In this document: positions 28,601-64,000 of the stretch, in pieces
Position numbering within the stretch: the first letter of the stretch is position 1
Layout of the letters: each line of letters starts with the position of its first letter
Assembly (NCBI GenBank): GCA_025642075.2
Contig: JAODUO010000978.1
Coordinates: 1 to 64,000 of the forward strand
Direction: 5' to 3'
DNA from: Ridgeia piscesae
Taxonomy: Eukaryota; Annelida; Polychaeta; Sabellida; Siboglinidae
Length of the DNA: 64,000 bases
Notes under the pieces: model-generated
Database searches by the model: none
The model's input: the letters and a program-made list of their open reading frames with translations, nothing else
What the model was told of the DNA's origin: nothing
Program-made: the position numbers and the translations under genes

Positions 28601-29823
28601 AGAGACATTCAAATACAGAGCTAAAACAATGACTGCAATGTCATGGCCTTCCTCCAAGCAATGTGTGTTTGAAACTGGCAGAGAAATGGTTGCATTAGTT
28701 ACCAAGTTGGATGTCAAGTCTGTGATGTGCATGTGATGTTGCTGTGATTCTGTAAGTTGACTGTTGCACTGGGTAGTGTATTCATTGTGTTGGAGATGGT
28801 TTCCGACAGCTGATTATAAATAAGTGACTGTGAATGGCTTCATGGAAAATGGTGAGCCTGATGAGGCATCTGTTTGTTCACCTGCTTGTTAGATGTTGTG
28901 GCAGAACTGTCCACTTTGGATTCATATATATCTTAGGCCATCATTCATATATTTTAACGATGTAGTCGTGGGTGTAGGCCCCACACACATGATGCATGGT
29001 TAGACAAGGCTTGTATACTGGTAGTAGTAGTGGGAGCTAATGAATACGATGGTACAATTTGCTGAATAATAATAATAACTGTACAACTTCTATAGAACCT
29101 ATATCATTTTTAAAAATCAAGCTCAGAGGCTGTCAGATTTGACAGATGAGTTTGTTTGAGGTCAGATCTTTGTTGACACACATGAATTCTCACACAGGGA
29201 TGACTGTCCATGTCATGTAGGGTAGAGTTGTGTTCCCTACTGAATGATTAAAAGATGTTATGCATCTTGCATATATTCTTCTTCTTCTAGCTTCTTCCAA
29301 GTTCCAGTCAACCGACCAACTTCAACATTTAAAACAACTATTGTTGGTATTTGCAGAGGATGCACATTGGAATTGATACATAAGTATGATGACAAGAGAG
29401 TTTCAGAACTCTCATGCTCTACCTAGCTAGCTACTCTATCTAGTCTATAACAGAGTCATAGGTAAAACATTAGACTAATAATTAAAGGCTAAGCTTAAAA
29501 CGTTCAAATGAAAAGTCGGATTGCGACAGGAAGCCGTTGATGTCATCTCCGGACCTTTTCCACGAGTGCATAATATACATATGTTTGCATGCGCATGTGC
29601 TGTTGGGAGACGGGAGCAGTTTTCTACGAAAGGGGGCGTTTCCAAATAGATACGAAGTTGGTACGTAGGAAGCTGGGCGATATTACAGGACGTTAGCACA
29701 TGCCTGCAGAATATCCAACACGAATGCCTCCTCTGTCAATTGTTTTGCATTCAGGTAACCTCTGCTGTCGCTGCGGAAGGAAAACACATCCTGTAACCCT
29801 TTGTCACCCCTCCAGTTTCGCAT
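4631..29823 (-). CDS. AP5B1: AP-5 complex subunit beta-1, 25 coding exons
   Basis: Exons from 5' to 3' (minus strand): 29823-29704, 28254-28160, 25889-25766, 24873-24739, 24239-24103, 23499-23445, 22916-22869, 22665-22513, 21546-21472, 20398-20281, 19810-19654, 18852-18733, 18177-18042, 16193-16055, 15092-15028, 14427-14352, 13765-13699, 13225-13185, 11765-11686, 11339-11258, 10661-10614, 7100-7037, 6630-6457, 5421-5321, 4806-4631. The sum is 2586 nt, 861 aa, against 878 aa for human AP5B1, and phases agree throughout. Identity rests on colinear similarity along the protein: [61 protein letters not shown] and [16 protein letters not shown]. Known role: large subunit of the AP-5 adaptor, working with AP5Z1, AP5M1, AP5S1 and the SPG11/SPG15 proteins at late endosomes and lysosomes. 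The weakest junction is exon 17 to 18: the acceptor used to keep frame (13225) has a poor pyrimidine tract, and the better-looking one at 13239 would create a stop. Exon 20 could begin at 11351. Confidence 0.9.
7122..9235. repeat. 49/50-bp minisatellite, about 42 copies
   Basis: The unit starts GTAGTCACATGAGTAAACTC and continues with a G/A-rich half containing GGGAGGGAGAGGGAGG. It fills the 3' end of AP5B1 intron 21, its first copy lying about 22 bp from the exon 22 acceptor (7100). The minus-strand version supplies a C/T-rich tract upstream of that acceptor. Copies decay at the far (9060-9240) end. Confidence 0.95.
9515..10555. repeat. 21-bp minisatellite, about 48 copies
   Basis: The unit is GTTTTGGTTCACTTTGTGGTT with C/T changes. 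It lies in AP5B1 intron 21, ending about 60 bp from the exon 21 donor. Because 21 is a multiple of three, several frames stay open for 200-330 codons on both strands. These are strand-symmetric low-complexity frames, not genes. Confidence 0.95.
10745..10950. repeat. Degenerate short tandem repeat (CTCAGATTAAGGTA-like)
   Basis: Roughly seven imperfect copies of a 25-30 bp unit with CAGATTAAGGTA, in AP5B1 intron 20 upstream of exon 21. Confidence 0.6.
10953..11128. mobile_element. Foldback/MITE-like element, nearly full-length palindrome
   Basis: The left end GGTTTATTGTTTGTATGATT is matched by the reverse complement of the right end with very few differences. The interior pairs as well: GACCCGTCAGCTACGGGCCTTG faces its complement across a loop of about four bases at 11039-11042. 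The whole 176 bp could form one long hairpin. It lies in AP5B1 intron 20. No coding capacity; a non-autonomous DNA element is the simplest reading. Confidence 0.75.
11466..11640. repeat. (CA)n microsatellite with A-rich tail
   Basis: A long pure (CA)n run to about 11549, then CAAACA-type variants to about 11640. AP5B1 intron 19. Confidence 0.95.
12056..12130. repeat. Three copies of a 27-bp repeat
   Basis: Three near-identical units built on TTGAGATNGGATTGGTCCCA, in AP5B1 intron 18. Confidence 0.8.
15612..16001. repeat. (CATC/CATG)n tetranucleotide satellite
   Basis: About 390 bp of CATCCATG-type units just past the AP5B1 exon 14 donor (16055). Open in several frames on both strands as an artefact of the repeat. 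Confidence 0.95.
16180..17345. repeat. 38-bp array carrying the AP5B1 exon 14 acceptor, about 30 copies
   Basis: Read on the minus strand each unit ends GTTGATGTGTAG, a 3' splice site, followed by the first 30 coding bases of exon 14 (GTCATCCTGCAAGTG...). Only the unit at 16193 continues into the real exon. The copies nearest the exon and those far from it differ by a few bases such as CTCGAG versus CTCGTG. Confidence 0.95.
17555..17810 (+). mobile_element. 3' remnant of a non-LTR retrotransposon
   Basis: The plus strand encodes [21 protein letters not shown] followed by a stop and frame-shifted WTRLITTW, matching the C-terminal end of RTE/CR1-type reverse transcriptases (KRRWRWAGHVAR...RWT). 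It lies in AP5B1 intron 13, antisense to the gene, directly beside the 38-bp array. Disrupted and not functional. Confidence 0.65.
20066..20281. repeat. Four extra copies of the AP5B1 exon 10 donor region
   Basis: Unit of about 59 bp. Each copy repeats about 35 coding bases at the end of exon 10 (minus strand, ...CATGGCAACAG) plus about 20 intronic bases. Of the four extra copies, two keep a GT after CAG (near 20129 and 20188) and two have lost it. Confidence 0.85.
24506..24592. repeat. (GT)n microsatellite
   Basis: Long GT run with a few interruptions in AP5B1 intron 4, with further TGTATG-rich sequence to about 24715. Confidence 0.95.
25180..25425. repeat. TATG/TA-rich low-complexity tract
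   Basis: Repeated ATACTATGTATATGTGTATGTA-type sequence with pure TA runs at about 25276-25325. AP5B1 intron 3. Confidence 0.9.
25594..25678. repeat. (CAAA)n and (CA)n microsatellites
   Basis: Adjacent CAAA units and a CA run, followed at 25703-25757 by about six copies of the 9-mer AGATCAAGT. AP5B1 intron 3. Confidence 0.9.
26060..28180. repeat. 28-bp array carrying the AP5B1 exon 2 donor, about 75 copies
   Basis: On the minus strand each unit reads CTTACCACACCTGCCAG (the last 17 coding bases of exon 2) and then GTACAGTGTAT, a 5' splice site. The real exon end is at 28160, at the edge of the array. Subfamilies differ by CAG/CATG/GAAG variants. Because 28 is not a multiple of three, decoy donors cycle through the three phases. 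Confidence 0.95.
29704..29823 (-). CDS. AP5B1: AP5B1 exon 1 (N-terminus, GC donor)
   Basis: Forty codons from ATG at 29823 (A at -3) to CAG at 29704. The peptide contains [16 protein letters not shown] and [10 protein letters not shown], aligning with the FRASPSAF...DLLSDL region of human AP5B1 with nearly the same spacing to the next exon. The donor reads CAG|GCATGT, a GC rather than GT start. The closest GT, four bases further on, would break the phase with exon 2. Too short and too spliced to appear as an obvious open frame. Confidence 0.75.
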
Positions 29824-30099
29824 TCTGTCGAAATGTTCAACCCTGCACCGAGGAGTAGCCACTTGCGACTTCCCTAGTCTTGGTTACCCAGGCCTCCAAG
29901 CTACGTAATGTGACCAGGGCCTGTACCTGCACCGACACCTGTACCTCTCCCGTAACGGTGTGTGTGTGGGGGGGGGGGGCGGTATCCGTGTGGGGCATCT
30001 CTGATTTAACAAGATTTAACAAGATTGCCACCTAGAGATTCCACTCTAGATGGCAGGTGGACTAGGAAGCCATTTGGCTTATCGAGATCGAGTCCAACC

Positions 30100-31600
30100 T
30101 ATCTATCTAAGTATACCCCGCCCTTCTTAGGTATATGTCGATTTTATTTTTAAATATATTAACACTACTAGCACCTACACAATCAGCTGATAATCTGTTC
30201 CATTCGTTTACTGTTCTTTGTGAAAATGAAAATTTTCTAATATCTAGTCTACACTGCTTCTTTGCTAATGTAACTCCATGTCCTCTAGTCCTTCTCTCTT
30301 CCTTGACTGTGAAAAAATATTTCTGTCAATATTTTCATATCCATTCAATATTTTAAACACCTCAATCTGATCTCCTCTCAATCTTCTGGTTTCTAGTGTT
30401 GTTAAACCACATTCTTTTAGACGCATTTCATAACTAATATTCCTGAGTTTTGGTATCATTTTGGTTGCTCTCCTTTGTACTCTTTCTAGCATATCAATAT
30501 CCTTCTTGCGATATGGCCTCCATGCTTGTATACAATATTCTAAGTGAGGCCTAACTATTGTTTTATACAGCGGTATTATTAGTTCTTTTTCTTTGTACAC
30601 TATATTTCGTCTAATTAATCCAAGAATTTGGTTTCCCTTCGCTGCTGCAATTCCACACTGCTCTGATACCTTCATGTCAGCACTAATAGTTAACCCTAAG
30701 TCCTTTTCCTTTAAGGTAGTATTTAGTACAGTATCACCCATTGTATATTGTGCATCTTCATTCCCATGTCCTGTGTGAAGGCACTTACACTTTCCAAAAT
30801 TAAACAGCATTTGCCACTTCTCAGACCATTCTATCAACTTATTAAGATCATCTTGTAAATGCTGTCTATCTGCATCACTTTTAATTTTCCTAAACACTTT
30901 TGTGTCGTCCGCAAACTTCAACACCTTGCTTGTTATGTCATCATCCAAATCATTGATATATATTAAGATATATATTAAGAATAAAATAGGTCCCAGTACT
31001 GATCCCTGCGGTACTCCACTCAAAACCGTTTTCCAGTTTGAAACCTCCCCATCAACTACTACTCTTTGTCTTCTATCAATAAGCCATTTTTCTATCCAGT
31101 TGATCATTCCATTTCCTATGCCATGGGCCTTTAGTTTAAGTAGTAGTCTTTGGTGTGGCACTTTGTCAAAGGCTTTTTTTAAATCTAAGTACATTATATC
31201 TACTGGTGATCCCTCATCTAGCCACTTTGTGACATCTTCCAAAAAACATAACATATTTGTTAAGCATGACCTCGCTTTTAAAAACCCATGTTGAGATGGG
31301 TTTATCAATTTATTTTTAACAAGAAAATCAACCAGGTGATCTTTAATTAGTCTTTCTAATAGTTTGCAAATCACCGATGTTAAACTCACTGGTCTATAGT
31401 TCTCTGATTTGTTTCTCGAACCTTTTTTAAATAATGGTATAATGTTTGCTTCTTTCCATTCTAACGGAACTATTCCCTCCTCTAATGACAAATTGAACAC
31501 AGTTGCAAGCGGTATGCTGATTTGTTCTACAATTTCCAATAGTAATTTGGGAGGAATCCCATCCACTCCAGGTGATTTATTATCCTGATTGTTTAACCTG
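30100..31600 (-). mobile_element. 5'-truncated non-LTR retrotransposon with reverse transcriptase
   Basis: A 433-codon frame (31566-30265) starts at the SPGVDGIPPK block and contains RT motifs NYRPVSLTSVICKLLE, YLDLKKAFDKVPH, LSGVPQGSVLGP and the catalytic KFADDTKVF, then HLEYCIQAW and ERVQRRATKM. The C-terminal block RGHGVTLAKKQ...WNRLSAD...FKNKID is present but in another frame after about 30298, so there is a frameshift. There is also a small duplication (LIYILIYINDL). Endonuclease and 5' part are missing. CR1/Jockey-like; the exact clade was not determined. It sits just upstream of AP5B1 exon 1, same strand. Confidence 0.85.
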
Positions 31601-31615
31601 ATTGATTAACCTGAT

Positions 31616-31860
31616 GATAATCTCAGTCTGTTTTCCACTTCTGTCGGTCTTTTGCTACCACCTGACTAGAAGAAGTTGAGGCCTGTCGATTTTCTTATGC
31701 TGTCTCGCCAGTTCCTTTTCTGTCAGTCTGTCTTGCTTTGGCCTTTGCCCTCTCGCCTTGGTCTTGGAGGATGGTTTTTGCCAGGCCGTTAGATCGCGTG
31801 ACATGTCCGTACCAACTCAGTTCGTGTTTTCTCACTGTAGACTTGATGTCTTCACGTTGC
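31616..31860 (-). mobile_element. Second non-LTR element remnant (RT C-terminus)
   Basis: The minus strand encodes REDIKSTVRKHELSWYGHVT followed by a frame-broken QDRQ/KTDRK region, resembling the C-terminal WxGHV segment of RTE-type reverse transcriptases. It abuts the truncated 5' end of the element at 30100-31600. Non-functional. Confidence 0.55.
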
Positions 31861-33350
31861 CCGACGTGTCGTGATTATTTGTCTTACTACTTACCTCGTT
31901 GGTGCCATGGACTGTGTATGACTGTATGGGGTGTGCTAAAATGTTGTGTAATATCTCACCCCACTCAAGATCTTACTATGATTTTGTCTCATGTATTTCC
32001 TCAGCTGTGCTGATGTAATGGAGCTGTTGGTCAGTACAGAATCATGATCTAGAAGATCCTGTGTTTCTGTTGATCCTCGATCTACACAAGTTAGTTTTAT
32101 GTTTGCCTTCAGTTTCATGTGATCATCTATACCTATGCATGATCTCCATGCGACTTGGCATCCTGTTAGTGCTAGTTAAATGATGTGATCTGCTATAACT
32201 ACAATCTGAAAATATATTTATATTTTCCAGTTAGAATTCTGTTATCTTTAGGTTTGCAGTGTAGGTCTATTCAATTACTGTTAATACTAATTTGAGGAGG
32301 GAAATACCAAACACTTGCATGTTGGTACTGTTTTCGATTGTGTTTAATATGTTACAATGACAACAAATTATTAAACAATATTTTTATTTGTTGATATTAA
32401 AGAAATCACTCAGAAACATACCCAGAACTTGTATGTATAATTTTATTTCATTCTTCCTTTACAAAATCATTTGCTACATGCAAAATATTCATACATACAA
32501 TGCAAACAAACCACTGCGTGGAACCATGCACGACAGTCATGCACTCATACACACACACCCCACTCTACCAGTGTCATACATGAACATTGCCAGTGTCCAC
32601 ACATGAACATTGCCAGTGTCCACACATGAACATTACCAGTGTCCACAAATGAACATTACCAGTATACATGCATGAACATCACTTGTGTCCACACATGAAC
32701 ACTACCCATGTTCACACATGAACATTACATGTATCCACATATGAACATTACCTGTATATACAGTATACAGTAACAATATTCACATGTGAACATTATCAAT
32801 ATTCCCACTTACACATTTAATCGAGCGCCATACATTCACACAGCAACACATCTGTTCCGTGCGCATTAAACACAGTATGCACTAACTCGCTGAATATCAT
32901 TCTGGAATACATATAAAATAGTTTGGCCACATTATGCAAGCTGCCAGCTGAGATTCTGCCTGTAGACATGACCCAGTTTGACAGGATTGGCACACACAGG
33001 GCATAGCAGACGTCTTATATGTACATTTAGCGGGACTGCACATGTTCACAGTCTCCAAAACTTGTCGCACTATGGATGCATGTACATTTGTTTGGTCATC
33101 CCTCGATTAATTTTTACTATGACAGTACCTAAAACAGTGCAATGGCTTCATCTAGTGAGCAAAACAGTAATGCTTTTACCACGCCTACCAATTGGAGACG
33201 GCCAGTTTTGAGTGCAGAAAATTGAAATTCGACAGCATCTACTGGTAGGAGGGTTTGACCCAATATAACTTATAGAAGACATTGTCAATGTGAGCAACTT
33301 TGTGGACTCATGAAACTGCCTTTGACAAACTTGCGTGGCAACTGTTACAG
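31861..33350. other. Intergenic spacer, no gene seen
   Basis: Unannotated sequence between the two retroelement remnants and the 41-bp array. Holds a 23-bp tandem repeat (32568-32800). No exon recognised. Confidence 0.5.
32568..32800. repeat. About nine copies of a 23-bp repeat
   Basis: Imperfect units of CACACATGAACATTACCAGT in the intergenic spacer. Confidence 0.8.
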
Positions 33351-34375
33351 CTGACACTGTCTCAGAGAAACTTGCACGACAACTGCCACAGCTGAGACAG
33401 TCTCAGAGAAACTTGGTTGACAACTGTCACAGCTGAGACAGTCTCAGAGAAACTTGGTTGACAACTGTCACAGCTGAGACAGTCTCAGAGAAACTTGGTT
33501 GACAACTGTCACAGCTGAGACAGTCTCAGAGAAACTTGGTTGACAACTGTCACAGCTGAGACAGTCTCAGAGAAACTTGGTTGACAACTGTCACAGCTGA
33601 GACAGTCTCAGAGAAACTTGGTTGACAACTGTCACAGCTGAGACAGTCTCAGAGAAACTTGGTTGACAACTGTCACAGCTGAGACAGTCTCAGAGAAACT
33701 TGGTTGACAACTGTCACAGCTGAGACAGTCTCAGAGAAACTTGGTTGACAACTGTCACAGCTGAGACAGTCTCAGAGAAACTTGGTTGACAACTGTCACA
33801 GCTGAGACAGTCTCAGAGAAACTTGGTTGACAACTGTCACAGCTGAGACAGTCTCAGAGAAACTTGGTTGACAACTGTCACAGCTGAGACTGTCTCAGAG
33901 AAACTTGGTTGACAACTGTCACAGCTGAGACAGTCTCAGAGAAACTTGGTTGACAACTGTCACAGCTGAGACAGTCTCAGAGAAACTTGGTTGACAACTG
34001 TCACAGCTGAGACAGTCTCAGAGAAACTTGGTTGACAACTGTCACAGCTGAGACAGTCTCAGAGAAACTTGGTTGACAACTGTCACAGCTGAGACAGTCT
34101 CAGAGAAACTTGGTTGACAACTGCCACAGCTGAGACAGTCTCAGAGAAACTTGATTGACAACTGTCACAGCTGAGACAGTCTCAGAGAAACTTGGTTGAC
34201 AACTGTCACAGCTGAGACAGTCTCAGAGAAACTTGGTTGACAACTGTCACAGCTGAGACTGTCTCAGAGAAACTTGGTTGACAACTGTCACAGCTGAGAC
34301 AGTCTCAGAGAAACTTGGTTGACAACTGCCACAGCTGAGACAGTCTCAGAGAAACTTGATTGACAACTGTCACAC
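33345..34375. repeat. 41-bp highly uniform array with internal dyads, about 24 copies
   Basis: Every unit holds two short inverted repeats: TGACA-AC-TGTCA and CTGAGAC-A-GTCTCAG, separated by CAGCTG-containing sequence. Copies differ at only a few positions. The array lies about 0.4-1.4 kb past the tankyrase stop and 3.5 kb upstream of the AP5B1 start. Confidence 0.95.
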
Positions 34376-34633
34376 TATCCTAGCAGGTCACCACAAACTG
34401 CCCAGGACACGACGACCTTGCAATATTCTTTTAGTCAGACATTTCCCAGACAGGCTGCACGATTCTAAAAGACATCTGCAGACGGCATTGACACAACTTC
34501 CTAGCTGGTGACAAATGAAGAGAATAGCAAGATTACTTAAAACTCTCCTGCCCGGCCCATAAACAGACTGATAATAAAACTCTAAAACAAATGCAACTGC
34601 CCTTCCCGACTGACGATAGTATTACGGCAACAT

Positions 34634-34639
34634 TTTATT
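34634..34639 (-). terminator. Candidate poly(A) signal of tankyrase
   Basis: AATAAA on the minus strand (TTTATT on plus), about 113 bp past the tankyrase stop. It is the first match to the consensus downstream and lies before the 41-bp array. No transcript evidence is available here. Confidence 0.4.
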
Positions 34640-34751
34640 TAGAATGAACGTTTCCAAATTAAGAACTGGCGCGCCATCGACTGGCTTTGGTTAGCCTTGG
34701 CGTTCTTATAAGGTTCTTTCAACACAGACAGTCACAAGCTTGGTTCCGTTC

Positions 34752-62207
<27,456 letters not shown>

Positions 62208-62225
62208 CTTGAATGGCACTGGCAT

Positions 62226-62532
62226 TCTCACGGAAATTAATCGTCAATCGAAGAAGCCCATTGGATATTAAACAGCTAACCTGTTATTAATGAACATATA
62301 AATTAAGATATGCATAAAAGTAAACCAAAAACCTGCAAAGCCAAATTTCTGCGCTAAATCTACCTGAATTTAAAATACTTAATAAAAATTGTAGTCAGAC
62401 TTTTAAACCAATCATTTAGCAACCAACTAAATCTGCCCTCTCGGAGAAAATGGCGCCAAAAATAATTTTTTTATTTGTTTACGTTTAGTTGTTCGCTTGT
62501 GTGGTTGGTGTAAAACGATTTAGTCTGTTCAG
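62226..62532. promoter_or_regulatory. Putative bidirectional promoter between tankyrase and GINS4
   Basis: About 307 bp separates the two divergent start codons, so both transcription starts must lie here or the genes have further upstream non-coding exons. The segment has no open frame and no repeat array. It contains AT-rich stretches and the element AAAATGGCGCC near 62449. I see no clear TATA box placed for either gene. Confidence 0.5.
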
Positions 62533-62634
62533 ATGGCAGACATTGAATTGGATATTGGTAACAGAAGCGTCACCGATGATGAAGAAGAAACGGAAGCGCT
62601 GACAGCCGCAGAAGTTTTGCAGAAACTGGAGGAC
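62533..62634 (+). CDS. GINS4: Probable GINS complex subunit SLD5/GINS4, first coding exon (partial gene)
   Basis: Thirty-four codons from ATG at 62533 to a GAC|GTGAGT donor after 62634. The peptide starts MADIELDI, has an acidic DDEEETE stretch and ends LTAAEVLQKLED. This matches the SLD5 N-terminus, where LTPAELIERLEQAW begins the first helix, so the next exon should start with an AW..EKFAP motif. I could not find that exon before 64000; the intron continues to the window end and contains a retrotransposon. Known role: subunit of the GINS tetramer of the CMG replicative helicase. The identification rests on a short exon and the correct reading of its splice site. Confidence 0.6.
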
Positions 62635-62969
62635 GTGAGTATACCGCGACGGATGGTGGGCGGATCGACAATCGGCCCACGGACAGCTCGGCCGAAGACA
62701 ACTCGGCCCGAGATACAACTCGGCCCCATTCCAGAGACAACTCGTCATGTGTATTTGTATATAAGTCATTATTAAATATCATAGCGGATTATTCTCGGTA
62801 ATCTTCCAGTTGACTTTTGCCGCATGTTTCGGTTTTTCAAAACGTTTTACCACTTTTTTCGATGTGTTCGGAATGTCATTCTTACAGTACAGGTCCTTTT
62901 CTGGCTAGTATTAGGCATTCCTGCCTCTTGTGCTAGCTCTGTCTTGAGCATTGTTTTGAGACTGTGCGC

Positions 62970-64000
62970 ATGCGTCTAAATGTGACACAGTCCATAGTAG
63001 AGGTGGTGCAGTAAAATAATTTTTTATATGATGATTTTTCCATAGTTTATCAATTCTTACTTCAAATGATTAGACTGATGGAGCATCTACCACAGACTGT
63101 GGCAGACTATTCCATACATCAGTAGATCGGTATATAAATGAATTTTTTTCGGATGTTTAATCAACATCTTTCTTTAAATATTTTGAGGTTGTTGAATCAT
63201 TTTCCCTTAATGTATCAAAATTTGATGTAACAGAAGAATCATATTTCCCAGTTAATATTTTGTAAATTTCTATCATGTCACCCCCTAAGACGACAGTATG
63301 AAAGAGTTGGTAGGTTTAATCTTTTTAGGCGTTATAATCAAGTTCTTTATATCCAGGATTTAATTTAGTTGCTCGACGCTGAACTTTTTCAAGTGCTGCT
63401 ATGCGTTTCATTAAATATGGTCTCCATACCTGGTTTGCATATATGTGGTCGGACAAGAGACTTAAAACCCTAGAAAAACACTTGTCATCTAGGTATTCAA
63501 AAGTGCGTCGAATTATCCCCATCATAGAATTGGCTTTATTAATTTTTTTCTGACATGTGCCTCAAAGTTAAGTGATGAGTCAAAGGTTACTCCAATATCG
63601 TTGACTGTTTCTGCTTTATTAATAGTTTTCTGATCTTTACCCATTGTGTATCCATCATTTCTTATGGAGGAACGTCCAATTCTCATACATGTTGCAACAT
63701 TTATCAGGATGAAATTTCAATAGTGATGTTTCTGACCATTTTTCGGCTGAGGTGAGATATTTTTGTAGGTTGTTGCAGTTCTCTTCATTATAAAATATAA
63801 ATAGGGTTAAAATTTAAAAAGTTTCATATCCGCAAATAAGATAATATGAGAATCTTTCATAACGTCAGGTAAATTATTTATGAAGATAACAAAAAGAAGA
63901 GAGCCGATCACGGATCCTTGTGGTATTCCACTGATCACCTCCTGCCAGTTAGAAAATATGTTGTTAATCCGTACTCTTTGTTTTCTATGTGCAAGTAGAT
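62970..64000 (-). mobile_element. Non-LTR retrotransposon fragment running off the window
   Basis: Minus-strand reading from 64000 gives VISGIPQGSVIGSLLFVIF and a damaged catalytic box (LFADMKL in place of FADD), then ALEKVQRRATKLNPGYKELD, GGDMIEIYKILTGKYDSS and DVWNSLPQSVVDAPSV. These are RT motifs 5 to the C-terminus of a CR1-like element with several frame breaks. It lies in the first intron of the GINS4 gene, antisense to it. Confidence 0.75.

Noticed and set aside
33345..34375. CRISPR-like array (regular repeats with dyads)
   Set aside because: Units are identical throughout with no unique spacers, and the context is eukaryotic; it is a minisatellite.

Overview
This is a metazoan nuclear sequence, most likely from an invertebrate and perhaps a mollusc or other lophotrochozoan. 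That placement rests only on general look: many small exons with GT-AG introns, AT-rich introns, very abundant minisatellites and several decayed non-LTR retrotransposons. There is no prokaryotic gene organisation.

Two large genes lie head to tail on the minus strand and a third starts divergently on the plus strand. (1) Tankyrase runs from a start at 62207 (or 62225) to a stop at 34752. I could place 27 coding exons, all with compatible phases, that sum to 3528 nt (1175 aa plus stop). They encode five ankyrin-repeat clusters, a SAM domain and a complete PARP catalytic domain. (2) AP5B1 (beta subunit of the AP-5 adaptor) runs from 29823 to 4631. Its 25 coding exons sum to 2586 nt (861 aa plus stop), close to the vertebrate protein. 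(3) The first coding exon of a probable GINS4/SLD5 gene lies at 62533-62634 (+). It faces tankyrase across about 300 bp, which implies a shared bidirectional promoter; the rest of that gene is outside the window.

By region: 1-4630 is sequence 3' of AP5B1 with no supported gene and a two-copy 368-bp tandem duplication. 4631-29823 is AP5B1, whose introns hold several kilobase-scale minisatellites. 29824-34751 is the intergenic spacer, with a 5'-truncated non-LTR retrotransposon, a second retroelement remnant and a very uniform 41-bp array. 34752-62225 is tankyrase, again with large intronic arrays. 62533-64000 is GINS4 exon 1 and part of its intron, which holds another retrotransposon.

The most striking signal is that at least five tandem arrays are built from an exon-intron boundary of the host gene, so every repeat unit carries a copy of a splice site plus the adjacent coding bases. 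They are the tankyrase exon 24 acceptor (about 57 copies), the AP5B1 exon 2 donor (about 75), the AP5B1 exon 14 acceptor (about 30), the AP5B1 exon 10 donor (4 extra) and the tankyrase exon 18 acceptor (several, degenerate). In the two acceptor arrays checked, use of a neighbouring decoy copy would put a stop codon into the message; in the exon 2 donor array two of every three decoys shift the frame. These genes therefore appear to depend on splicing that picks the outermost copy of a long row of near-identical sites. The very long open frames across all these arrays are low-complexity repeats, not genes.
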